The position numbers and the translations under genes were made by a program. The notes below the pieces were generated by a model. It saw only the letters and a list, made by a program, of their open reading frames with translations, did not search any database and had not been told where the DNA came from. Shown here one piece after another: positions 25,017 through 32,467 of a DNA stretch of 64,000 nucleotides; the first letter of the stretch is position 1; every line of letters starts with the position of its first letter. Origin of the DNA: AV40 sp035568175 (GTDB lineage Bacteria; Verrucomicrobiota; Verrucomicrobiia; Chthoniobacterales; UBA10450); the NCBI GenBank assembly GCA_035568175.1, contig DATMON010000018.1:248001-312000 (forward strand), in the 5' to 3' direction.

Positions 25017-25940
25017 ATGAGAAGGGTGGTCTTTGCTTTTATCATTGGAATTGCGGCCGGTGTCTCGGTCAGAGCCCAGACTGATTTAATGCACGTCGAT
25101 CCGTGGGCCAGACACGACGCGGCAGTTGCAGCGCAAGATCGACAGGATGCACCCGAGTTCTCACTCGCGGCAGAGACGCTCGGCACGCCCAGTGATGTCT
25201 CACCGCTGGCCGCGCCGGTGGAAGATTTGTTCAAGAAAAATTATTGGTTTCTCCTTATCCTCGATACCAAGGAAGTGTTCACCGCACCCGCTCATTGGGA
25301 CACGCGAGACTGGATGGTGCTGGGCGGGATCGCCGCCGGCATTGGGACGGTGGCGGCGTTCGATAATGATATTGAACACGCAATCCGCGGGGCTCGTAAC
25401 AATACGGTGACCAGCATTTTCGACAACGTGCAGCCGCTTGGCAACGAATATGCCATCGGCATTGTTGGATCGTTTTACATTTACGGTGAAATTTTCAAAG
25501 ATCCCCGCGCGAAAACCACCGCGCTGGACAGCATCGCGGCCAGCGCGATTGCTTCCGGCATTGTCACGAATTCGTTCAAATACGTGATCGGCCGGGGCCG
25601 GCCGACCGATGGCCACGGCGCCTACAACTTTCGCCCCTTTAGCGGCCAGGATTCTTTTTCATCGGGGCATACGACCGAAGCTTTCACTCTCGCGAGTGTA
25701 ATTTCGGAACACTACGATTCGCTCTGGGTCCAGGTTCCAGCCTACGGTCTTGCGTCCGCGGTCGGATACGCGCGGCTAAATAATAACAGACATTGGCCGT
25801 CGGATGTCCTGGCCGGAGCAGTGATCGGGACCTTTGTCGGCAAAACGGTTGTCCATTTTAATCAAAGACACCGGCAAGTTTCGATTCAGCCGATTGTCGG
25901 GCCCGACATTCATGGCGCGCAAATGTCGATCCCATGGTGA
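25017..25940 (+). CDS. Exported PAP2-superfamily phosphatase
   Basis: The ATG at 25017 follows a GGGGAAG ribosome site and gives 307 residues starting with a signal peptide (MRRVVFAFIIGIAAGVSVRA). The PAP2 (type 2 phosphatidic acid phosphatase) signature is complete: KYVIGRGRPTD, SFSSGHTTEAF and ARLNNNRHWPSDVLAG, giving the Lys-Arg-Pro, Ser-Gly-His and Arg...His...Asp catalytic set. These enzymes remove phosphate from lipid phosphates such as undecaprenyl diphosphate or lipid A. Membrane segments are few, so it may be periplasmic. Confidence 0.88.
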   Translation: MRRVVFAFIIGIAAGVSVRAQTDLMHVDPWARHDAAVAAQDRQDAPEFSLAAETLGTPSDVSPLAAPVEDLFKKNYWFLLILDTKEVFTAPAHWDTRDWMVLGGIAAGIGTVAAFDNDIEHAIRGARNNTVTSIFDNVQPLGNEYAIGIVGSFYIYGEIFKDPRAKTTALDSIAASAIASGIVTNSFKYVIGRGRPTDGHGAYNFRPFSGQDSFSSGHTTEAFTLASVISEHYDSLWVQVPAYGLASAVGYARLNNNRHWPSDVLAGAVIGTFVGKTVVHFNQRHRQVSIQPIVGPDIHGAQMSIPW

Positions 25941-25966
25941 GGTGCGAGCGCCCGACCGCTGGGCGG

Positions 25967-26341
25967 TCAGGCGACGAGATGATCGATCGCCGAACGAAGC
26001 TCGCCGACGTCGAACGGTTTTGGGAACACGAGGTGTACGTCCATCCGTTCGTAGGCCGCTCGCACTTCGGGCGAAAGGTCGGCCGACAAAACCATGATCT
26101 TGCTATCGACGCCGCGTTTTCGCATTTCGCCGACCAATTCTACGCCGGTCATGTGCGGCATTTTTTGATCGACAATGATCACGTCGTATTGCTCAGCACC
26201 GGAGTCGAGTCGGGCAAGGGCGGCATCGCCGTTTTCTACGGCGCTGAATTCGTAGCGCGATCCGATGAAGATATGGCGGAGGGAAAATGTGACCGATGGT
26301 TCGTTGTCCACGGCTAAAATCCGGAGGGCGGCTACACTCAT
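25967..26341 (-). CDS. Single-domain response regulator
   Basis: The 124-residue product is only a receiver domain: acidic pocket VDNE, phospho-acceptor Asp58 in VIIVDQKMP, Ser/Thr site (VLSAD) and Lys in FPKPFD. With no output domain it must work by protein contact or as a phosphate relay. It ends 26 bases after the convergent PAP2 gene; the copy of a 19-base motif at 26371 lies about 30 bases upstream of its start. Confidence 0.88.
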   Translation of the reverse strand: MSVAALRILAVDNEPSVTFSLRHIFIGSRYEFSAVENGDAALARLDSGAEQYDVIIVDQKMPHMTGVELVGEMRKRGVDSKIMVLSADLSPEVRAAYERMDVHLVFPKPFDVGELRSAIDHLVA

Positions 26342-26370
26342 GACCTGTTTAGAAGCAGCAGTGTTCGTAC

Positions 26371-26394
26371 CGATCCGAGCCGGACTGGCATTAA
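26371..26394 (+). repeat. Short repeat CCRAGCCGGACTGGCATTA, copy 1
   Basis: This is the first of four copies of a 19-20-base motif within 3.7 kb (others at 28487, 29538 and 29996). It lies upstream of the response regulator gene at 26341 (minus). Confidence 0.6.
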
Positions 26395-26448
26395 TGATGT
26401 ACGATGAGGGATCGGAACTGGAAAAACTGAAAGCTGCAACGCTGACCT

Positions 26449-27549
26449 CTACGTAAGATTCTTTTCCAAAAGGTAGAGGTAGAGGATCGCCATTGCGTCG
26501 GTATTGGAATCCGAAGTGTTATCGTATTCCACCGCAAGTTCGTAGCGGTGGTTGAGTAAAATCGGGATGCCATCATTGGACTTGAACTCCTCGACGTGAG
26601 CAACGCCGATGCGATCGGGCCAATCTTGCGAATTCAACCGCAGGATCGTCTGACCCGTTGTCAGGTCGCGCAATTCCATCCCCCGCGCGAAAGGATGCAC
26701 GTGGATCGTCGCATAATGGATCGTGGTGTCGAACGGCAGATTCAGTTGTGGAGTAATCTCGGTCTTGTAAGTGTGGCGTCCGGGCGGAACGATCCAATGG
26801 TTCGTCGGAGCTTCGCCCGGCGCCGATCCATTCGTCAGGTTTACCTTTGAGAGTTCCCCGCAGCCTGCGCCGAGATGTTGCGCACCTGGTTTCGCCATGC
26901 ACGCGTGCCCGCCGTGCAAAGATTCGGTGGCGGGCCGAAGAACGTAGAGAGCGCGGCGGAAAAGCGCTTTGGTCGGCGCACCCGGCTGATCGGCCGATAT
27001 CGTGTGCACGTTCGTGCGGAAACGAACGTTCATGACTTGATTCCTCGCGTTCAGATTCAAAGACATCGTCACATAGTCCAGAGGAGCATCGGAAGGAACT
27101 GGCACACCGAAGCCTGGTGGAAATTTAATCGAGAGCTGGCCGGGCACGAGCGTGAACAGGCGCCAGTCGAGATGCGTCTTGCCGCCAAGCTCTTTATTGT
27201 ATCGTTCGGGCGGGGCGCCGTGCTCAGCGAAGGTGAGATTGGAATGGCAGAAAAATTCCTGGGAGATCGGCGTATCCTTTGTCGCATCGACGACTTCTGT
27301 TTCCAGACCGGTGATCCATTGTACCCGGGATTTCTTCACGCTCGCGAGCTGAATTCCACTTTGAATCGACCAAGGGCCTTCCATGGAGCGGTAGATTTTG
27401 TCGAGCCGGTATGGATCGGACATCAAGCTGACAGCAGATTCTTTTGCGCGTTGTGGCAGCGTCAGCGAATAAAATGCGGGCCACAGAAGGGCCACCGCGA
27501 TGGCGACAAGCACTAATTCCCGTCGGCTCACGCCGGCATTTGTCAGCAA
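26449..27549 (-). CDS. Membrane-anchored protein, possible copper-monooxygenase-like fold
   Basis: The 366-residue product has an N-terminal anchor (ELVLVAIAVALLWPAFYSL) and an extracytoplasmic body. The C-terminal half (NHWIVPPGRHTYKTEI, TIHYATIHVHPFARGMELRD, then LLNHRYELAVEYDNTSD) has the His-rich strand pattern of the C-terminal domain of PHM-type copper type II monooxygenases. The middle has paired cysteines (HACMAKPG, GAGCGEL). I infer a metal-binding beta-sandwich; the family placement is tentative and activity unknown. Confidence 0.6.
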   Translation of the reverse strand: MLTNAGVSRRELVLVAIAVALLWPAFYSLTLPQRAKESAVSLMSDPYRLDKIYRSMEGPWSIQSGIQLASVKKSRVQWITGLETEVVDATKDTPISQEFFCHSNLTFAEHGAPPERYNKELGGKTHLDWRLFTLVPGQLSIKFPPGFGVPVPSDAPLDYVTMSLNLNARNQVMNVRFRTNVHTISADQPGAPTKALFRRALYVLRPATESLHGGHACMAKPGAQHLGAGCGELSKVNLTNGSAPGEAPTNHWIVPPGRHTYKTEITPQLNLPFDTTIHYATIHVHPFARGMELRDLTTGQTILRLNSQDWPDRIGVAHVEEFKSNDGIPILLNHRYELAVEYDNTSDSNTDAMAILYLYLLEKNLT

Positions 27550-27641
27550 AGAGTATGCCTCTCCCGAGAAATGAGAAACCGGGAAAACTGAAAACTGAAT
27601 TTTGAATTGCCAGGCCGCGCCTGTGGACCGAAGAGCAGGTT

Positions 27642-27871
27642 ATGAAACGAATCGTTATTTTTTGCCGACGTTTGCGACAGCTATCGCAATCTCGACGTTT
27701 GCATTTATGGGCTGCGCCGAGAATCAAGATGCCGCAGCCAACTCAACCAACACTAATCCAGCCGCTCGCACTCGTACTAGTGACGATCTGCAACGAACTG
27801 GCCGGCAATCGACCGGCGAAGCTTTGCAGGCGAGTGATCCTGCAATCTCGACCCCAACCGGAGGAAGATAG
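27642..27871 (+). CDS. Small lipoprotein gene with an apparent frameshift at a T6 run
   Basis: From the ATG at 27642 (GCAGG ribosome site just upstream) the frame reads MKRIVIF and reaches a run of six T at 27658-27663. A -1 shift there continues as LPTFATAIAISTFAFMGC, together a good lipoprotein signal with lipobox Cys, followed by a Thr/Ala/Asn-rich tail to the stop at 27869-27871. Without the shift the lipoprotein frame must start at GTG 27623 or TTG 27602, which lack a good signal N-terminus. It is either a sequencing/assembly slip, a real mutation or slippage. The function is unknown. Confidence 0.5.
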
Positions 27872-28039
27872 AGGACGGAGGTCACAGATCAGAAATCAGA
27901 GGACAAAGAACACGGCGCGCTGGGAAGCCGCCGGGTAGACGGTCCAAGGGCCGAGGCAGGCCTGGGAGCGAACGAATCAGCAGAGGGCGGACGGAAATTG
28001 CGGAAAGCGGAATCGAAAGCTAAAGACTGAAAAGCGGAA

Positions 28040-28471
28040 ATGCGTCTCCTTTTTTCATTCGCGCTAGCAAGCACGATCTTTGTTGGTGCTGCGAACGATG
28101 CGCAGGCGTTCCCGAGACTTTTCGGAAAGCCGGGGCCGACGCCGGTTCCAATTCACAGCGGAAAAGTTGGCCGGGTGATTGTGCAACGCGCGCCGAACTT
28201 CGGAAGCGATTTGTTTATTCGATTGTCGGTTGATGGAAAAAAAGCCGCGGACATTCCACGGAACCAACATTACGGCGGCCTGCTCACAGCCGGGCGGCAC
28301 ACATTGACCGCGCTCGCGCTGCCGAACACTCAGTCGCGCCGGCCAACGTCGATCGGCGTGACGATAAAAACGGGCCAGGTTTACATCTTTACTGCTACCT
28401 GGGTAGGCGACCGGCTCATCCTCCGGCCGTCGACTTTTTACATGCCGACAACGAAAGCGAATCGGAATTAA
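28040..28471 (+). CDS. Small exported DUF2846-like protein
   Basis: The 143-residue product has a signal peptide (MRLLFSFALASTIFVGAAND) and a beta-sandwich-like mature part: GKVGRVIVQRAPNFGSDLFI, RLSVDGKKAADIPRNQHYGG, LTAGRHTLTALALP and GVTIKTGQVYIFTATW. This order of strands (a value, a ligand-like display turn, then a 'Y..F.A.W' strand) resembles DUF2846/PEGA-like periplasmic proteins. No enzymatic residues are evident. Placement by pattern only. Confidence 0.6.
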   Translation: MRLLFSFALASTIFVGAANDAQAFPRLFGKPGPTPVPIHSGKVGRVIVQRAPNFGSDLFIRLSVDGKKAADIPRNQHYGGLLTAGRHTLTALALPNTQSRRPTSIGVTIKTGQVYIFTATWVGDRLILRPSTFYMPTTKANRN

Positions 28472-28486
28472 ATTTCGAAATTTCGA

Positions 28487-28508
28487 AGTCCAAGCCGAAC
28501 TGGCATCC
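28487..28508 (+). repeat. Short repeat CCRAGCCGGACTGGCATTA, copy 2
   Basis: A slightly diverged copy (ccaagccgaactggcatcca) preceded by tttcgaagt, 28 bases before the aldo/keto reductase start. Confidence 0.55.
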
Positions 28509-28535
28509 AACGAATTGCGGAATTAATATAACGAT

Positions 28536-29468
28536 ATGATTACACGGCGAAGATTTGTTGGGCTCGGTGTAGCGACGGGAGCCACGATTTTGGCGGGCGG
28601 CAAAATTCTAGGATCGACATCCGCGCCGGGGATGGCGACGAACCCTACTTTTAAAATTGGGGGCGATCTGGAAGTAAACCGGCTTGGATTCGGCGCGATG
28701 CGGCTCACAGGCGAAGGCGTCTGGGGCTGGCCGCCAGATCGCGCGAATGCGGTGAAAGTTTTGAAACGCACGGTCGAGCTCGGCGTCAATTTGATCGATA
28801 CCGCCGACGCCTACGGACCGGAAACGGACGAACTCCTTATCGCCGAAGCGCTGCATCCTTATCCGAAAGGGCTTATTATCGCAACGAAAGGCGGTAACAC
28901 CCGGCCCGGACCCGGTCAGTGGGTGCCCAACGGTCACCCCGATTATCTCAAATCTTGTGTCGATAAAAGTTTGAAGCGGCTGCAACTGGAGCGGATCGAT
29001 TTGTATCAGTTGCACCGCGTCGATCCGAAAGTGCCGATGGAAGATTCGCTCGGCGCCATCAAGGAAATGCAAAGCGCCGGAAAAATCCGGCACTTTGGTT
29101 TATCGGAAGTGTCGGTGGCGGAGATTGAGCGGGCTCGCAAAGTTTTGCCGATCGTAAGCGTGCAGAACCGGTACAACGTCGAGGACCGGAAGTGGGACAA
29201 AGTGGTTGATTATTGCGAGAAAGAAAATCTTGGGTTCCTGCCGTGGTTTCCGGTCGGCGGCGGCCGTGGCGTGAAGTCAGCGGCATTGGATGCTGTCGCG
29301 AAAGCTCATAACGCGAGCGTTTATCAAGTTGCGCTGGCGTGGCTGTTGCAACGCTCGCCGGTAATGCTGCCGATTCCCGGGACATCGAACGTTCAGCACC
29401 TCGAAGACAACGTGGCCGCGGCGAAACTGAAGTTAACGCCGGAAGAATGGAAGACGCTCGCCGGATAA
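28536..29468 (+). CDS. Tat-signal aldo/keto reductase
   Basis: This 310-residue protein starts with a twin-arginine signal (MITRRRFVGLGVATGATILA). The AKR barrel follows: LGFGAMRLTG, NLIDTADAYGPE (catalytic Asp and Tyr), IIATKGG (Lys), LERIDLYQLHRVDPKVPMED (catalytic His), and VMLPIPGTSNVQHLEDNVAA (NADPH loop). AKRs reduce aldehydes and ketones with NADPH. A Tat-exported AKR would need cofactor loaded before export. The substrate is unknown. Confidence 0.9.
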   Translation: MITRRRFVGLGVATGATILAGGKILGSTSAPGMATNPTFKIGGDLEVNRLGFGAMRLTGEGVWGWPPDRANAVKVLKRTVELGVNLIDTADAYGPETDELLIAEALHPYPKGLIIATKGGNTRPGPGQWVPNGHPDYLKSCVDKSLKRLQLERIDLYQLHRVDPKVPMEDSLGAIKEMQSAGKIRHFGLSEVSVAEIERARKVLPIVSVQNRYNVEDRKWDKVVDYCEKENLGFLPWFPVGGGRGVKSAALDAVAKAHNASVYQVALAWLLQRSPVMLPIPGTSNVQHLEDNVAAAKLKLTPEEWKTLAG

Positions 29469-29504
29469 GATGGTGGCGGAGGTAAGAAGTAGGAATTAGG
29501 AACT

Positions 29505-29530
29505 AGAATGGAGCGCGTGAGACGCGCGAC
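29505..29530 (+). repeat. Short palindromic repeat (family E), copy 2
   Basis: agaatggagcgcgtgagacgcgcgac, the same unit as at 24817 with one stem change, located just after the aldo/keto reductase gene. Confidence 0.55.
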
Positions 29531-29537
29531 ACGGAAG

Positions 29538-29559
29538 GGTCCAAGCCGGACTGGCATTA
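29538..29559 (+). repeat. Short repeat CCRAGCCGGACTGGCATTA, copy 3
   Basis: ccaagccggactggcatta follows ggt directly after the family E palindrome, in the spacer between the aldo/keto reductase and the convergent thioesterase gene. Confidence 0.6.
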
Positions 29560-29611
29560 GCAGCGAGGGTAGGAGCGAGTGAGCGGGAAGCGGACGAGTT
29601 TCAAAACTACT

Positions 29612-29989
29612 TCAAATGGAGAACTGCGCGCGGAGTTCGGCGGAGACGCGGGTTGGTTTTCCGGTGCGAACATCGATCGGCACCCAGAGCGTTCGGCCTT
29701 CAGCGAGAAGTCGATTGTCGATCTTGCGGCGGATTTCGGTGAAGCGTTCGAACGTGAGCCGGCTCGCTTTCCCGACCCAAGTGCGCAACACGATCTCGTC
29801 ACCGAGAGACGGCGGCATTTTGTAATCGATCTCGTGCCGTAACACGACCCAACCGATGGCGGACTGCGATTCCGCGCTGGCCAGCGATTTCCAATGCGCA
29901 GTCGCAACGTCCTGGACCCAGCGCAGATAAACGGTGTTGTTGACGTGATTCTGCTCGTCGATATCGGCCGGTAAGACCGGCACCGTCAT
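29612..29989 (-). CDS. Hotdog-fold acyl-CoA thioesterase (4HBT/YbgC type)
   Basis: I start at the ATG at 29989 (125 residues). The upstream extension to 30052 would translate copy 4 of the short repeat. The family motif ADIDEQNHVNNTVYLRWVQD has the catalytic Asp and the HVNN loop, and the core strands (VVLRHEIDYKMPPSLGDEI, RLTFERFTEI) fit a hotdog fold. Such enzymes hydrolyse acyl-CoA thioesters; chain specificity is not visible. Confidence 0.9.
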   Translation of the reverse strand: MTVPVLPADIDEQNHVNNTVYLRWVQDVATAHWKSLASAESQSAIGWVVLRHEIDYKMPPSLGDEIVLRTWVGKASRLTFERFTEIRRKIDNRLLAEGRTLWVPIDVRTGKPTRVSAELRAQFSI

Positions 29990-29995
29990 TTCGAA

Positions 29996-30019
29996 AGTCC
30001 GAGCCGGACTGGCAGTTAA
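29996..30019 (+). repeat. Short repeat CCRAGCCGGACTGGCATTA, copy 4
   Basis: ccgagccggactggcagtta preceded by tttcgaaagt, immediately upstream of the thioesterase start on the minus strand. Confidence 0.6.
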
Positions 30020-30061
30020 CTGAGAACGGGCGGAGGAACGATCGCGGTGCAAGGAGAGAAA

Positions 30062-30289
30062 TTAGATATCGGTCTTTAAACGAAAGCGTTTCATGAGTTC
30101 CTCCCGGATTTCCATTTGCAGGTCCGGTTGCAAACGGCTCAGGACCTTTTCACGGCGCTCCGGGTCCATGGCCGCGAACTCGCGCACCAACTTTTCGCGA
30201 GTCTTATATTTAGAATACTTGCTCCACCCGATTCCGACGGTGATGAGCGCCGAGATGATCCAGACGGTAATGTTCGTTCCGGAAACCAT
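30062..30289 (-). CDS. Small single-pass membrane protein
   Basis: The 75-residue product has one N-terminal transmembrane helix (ITVWIISALITVGIGW) and a charged helical tail (YKTREKLVREFAAMDPERRE ... ELMKRFRLK), probably cytoplasmic. No family is recognised. It lies just upstream of the thioesterase on the same strand with a 73-base gap, so co-transcription is possible. Confidence 0.65.
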   Translation of the reverse strand: MVSGTNITVWIISALITVGIGWSKYSKYKTREKLVREFAAMDPERREKVLSRLQPDLQMEIREELMKRFRLKTDI

Positions 30290-30488
30290 CCTGGAATTAC
30301 AAATTAAAGACTACGACGTAGGAAGAGAGAAATTGGAACGCACACGGGTAGGCGGATTCAAGTTGTTTTATGGCAATTATGAGCGATAATGGAGCAAGTT
30401 TCTCGGTGGCGATTTCCCGGCACGTTGAGGTTCAAGATCGGTTCGGGAATTTAATCCTTCGCCCGCGTGATTCTCGCCATATCCAATT

Positions 30489-30773
30489 ATGAAATCCGAA
30501 CTCGTCAAAGCTGCGTCCGAAGTAATTACTAATCAGCAAATCCTGGTAAACATGGTGTCGCGACGCGTGCGGCAGCTTTGTCTCGGCCACCGGCCACTGG
30601 TTGAATTTGCGCCAGGGCTTGGTCACGCCGACATCGCGCTAACCGAGATCGCCAACGGAAAGCTGGCTTACGAGTCTACGCTCGGCCAAAACGGCAAAGA
30701 CGCCGCAACTGCGGAAGTAGTACAATTTCCCGGCATTATCGTCGAGAAAAAGACGAAGAAGAAAGCGGCCTGA
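30489..30773 (+). CDS. rpoZ: RNA polymerase omega subunit
   Basis: The 94-residue protein carries the omega core: ILVNMVSRRVRQL, HRPLVEFAPGLGHADIALTE and IANGKLAYE, the conserved helices that wrap the beta-prime C-terminus. The C-terminal tail is Lys-rich (VEKKTKKKAA). It supports RNA polymerase assembly. It stands alone here, without the gmk neighbour common elsewhere. No ribosome site of note is seen. Confidence 0.88.
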   Translation: MKSELVKAASEVITNQQILVNMVSRRVRQLCLGHRPLVEFAPGLGHADIALTEIANGKLAYESTLGQNGKDAATAEVVQFPGIIVEKKTKKKAA

Positions 30774-30812
30774 CGGCGCGTTTCCGCCTCTTTCTCTGCC
30801 CAAGCGCCTTTC

Positions 30813-30902
30813 CTAGGTGCAGCCGCGCAGCAGGAAGATGAGAAACAATATCGGAAGCGGTATTCCGAGCAGCCAAAGTAAAATGTAACCGGCTGCGCCT
30901 GC
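30813..30902 (-). pseudogene. Possible remnant of a tiny membrane peptide
   Basis: The minus strand reads AGAAGYILLWLLGIPLPILF followed by LIFLLRGCT and a stop at 30813-30815. It is a compact hydrophobic sequence typical of very small bacterial membrane peptides. No ATG, GTG or TTG precedes it in frame before an upstream stop, so it is either a decayed gene or uses an unusual start. Confidence 0.35.
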
Positions 30903-31007
30903 TGTTTATTGTTTAGTCGATAAATGCATAACCCTTAATTCTTTTCCCTTTTGAGTTAGGATGGACGGGTTACGCGGGCGGCCGATTCAAAACGCGAAAT
31001 AAAATGA

Positions 31008-31523
31008 TCAGGCGGCGGCGTGATCGCAGCAGATTTCGCGGGCAATGCGACGCGCTTTTTCTTCGAGTGAGCCAATGGTGAAATTCGGACAGTTGGTGCG
31101 GTCGACAAGATATTGACGGACCCATTGTTCAAGGCCGCCACAGCGTTCGGATTGCGCGATGTGGACGAGATTATGCAAAATCAGTTCGCGGTCGTTCCAG
31201 GCATCAACGCGAATAATGAGAGCGTGACCAAAACCCACACAACGTGTGTCTTCGGTGATGATGCCGATGCGCTTCGATGCCTCAGCTAATTCCGGATTCT
31301 CCGGGAGCGGAATCCGATCGACTACCAACACTCTGACTCGAGCGCAATCCTGCACTCCGGCGAGATTTGCGTCCTGCACATGCCTCGGTCCTAATGGATT
31401 ACCGCGTGCGAGAACGAATTCCTCCTGCGCCTTTGCCCATTGGTAAGCGAGGGGGAGTAAATATTCGAATGTTTCTTGATTAACCACGGCGCAACGCAGG
31501 GCTTGCGGCACTGGAAATAGCAA
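31008..31523 (-). CDS. Uncharacterised protein with an HxxxH-like motif
   Basis: The 171-residue soluble protein has LILHNLVHIAQSERCGGLEQ, where HNLVH has the spacing of a zinc-metallopeptidase motif but lacks the usual Glu. VRVLVVDRIPLPENPELAEA precedes it and a Cys-containing C-terminus (REICCDHAAA) follows. It may be a degenerate or non-peptidase relative of small metallopeptidase-like proteins; this is inference. It lies 47 bases downstream of the MBL gene on the same strand. Confidence 0.6.
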   Translation of the reverse strand: MLFPVPQALRCAVVNQETFEYLLPLAYQWAKAQEEFVLARGNPLGPRHVQDANLAGVQDCARVRVLVVDRIPLPENPELAEASKRIGIITEDTRCVGFGHALIIRVDAWNDRELILHNLVHIAQSERCGGLEQWVRQYLVDRTNCPNFTIGSLEEKARRIAREICCDHAAA

Positions 31524-31570
31524 AAGGCGTGCGCGAAAAGGAGAAAGTAGAACGTAGGAAGGAGAAAATA

Positions 31571-32467
31571 TCAGAGAGCTTCCGGGTGATATTTTTTCCA
31601 GTAGCGAATGGCGGCGCCCACTGCCATATAACTCGGATCTGCTGCTTCGTAGCCGTCGATCTCGTTCTGACTCGCGCCGCCTTCGCGTAGCTCTGCATGT
31701 TCAAGCTCGGCGAATGTCGACCTAAGCTTCGATTCGTCGTCACCTGCCTGAATTCGTTTGCGGAACCATTCCGGCCAGCGCGCAACGCGTTCGTCCACAA
31801 GATCGAGATGTTCGGAAACCGGGCCGGCGATTTTGCCGAAGTGAGGAAGATAAAGATTTGCGGCGTCTAACGCGCGGATTTTCGCAATCGATTCGCGCCA
31901 GGATTCGATCTGCAGCTCTGGCGGAACGAATGGCGGAATCGGCGGGCCGTTACCGATGCGGACGCCCGCGATATCGCCGCCGAAAACATTGTCCTCCCAG
32001 TGATAAACATGATGATGGCTGGCGTGACCGGGGGTGGCGATGGCGCGAATTGCAAACGGCGCCACCCGCGTGACTTCATTGTCTTCGAGAATTTTGACGC
32101 GCTCGGCCGGTACCGGCGCGATCCGGCCCCAAAGTCGGTGCATGTCATCACCGAAAATGCGCGTGGCCGACTCGACCAATTTGGTGGGATCGATCAAATG
32201 CGCGGCGCCGCGCGGATGCACGTAAACAGTCGCTGTTTTGGAAAATCGCCAGGCCGCGCCGGCGTGATCGAAGTGAATGTGGCTGAGAAAAACGTGGCGA
32301 ACATCGTTCAGAGCAAAGCCAGCTTTGCCAAGATCCACAATCACGTTCTCGAATGTCGATTCCGGCCCGGTATCGAATAGTGCGATCCCGTCGTTGGTTT
32401 CGAGCGCGGTCGCGGCAACAATTCCGGCGCGCCCAAGTTGTCGCGTATCGAGTATGTGAATGTTCAC
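31571..32467 (-). CDS. MBL-fold metallo-hydrolase
   Basis: This 298-residue metallo-beta-lactamase-fold protein has the full metal set: LSHIHFDHAGA (HxHxDH), TPGHASHH, FGGDIAG (Asp) and YLPHFGK (His), with GIALFDTGP at the start. This is the glyoxalase II/general thiolesterase-like branch; the substrate is unknown. Its start overlaps the stop of the methyltransferase gene by four bases (ATGA), so the two are translated together. Confidence 0.9.
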   Translation of the reverse strand: MNIHILDTRQLGRAGIVAATALETNDGIALFDTGPESTFENVIVDLGKAGFALNDVRHVFLSHIHFDHAGAAWRFSKTATVYVHPRGAAHLIDPTKLVESATRIFGDDMHRLWGRIAPVPAERVKILEDNEVTRVAPFAIRAIATPGHASHHHVYHWEDNVFGGDIAGVRIGNGPPIPPFVPPELQIESWRESIAKIRALDAANLYLPHFGKIAGPVSEHLDLVDERVARWPEWFRKRIQAGDDESKLRSTFAELEHAELREGGASQNEIDGYEAADPSYMAVGAAIRYWKKYHPEAL

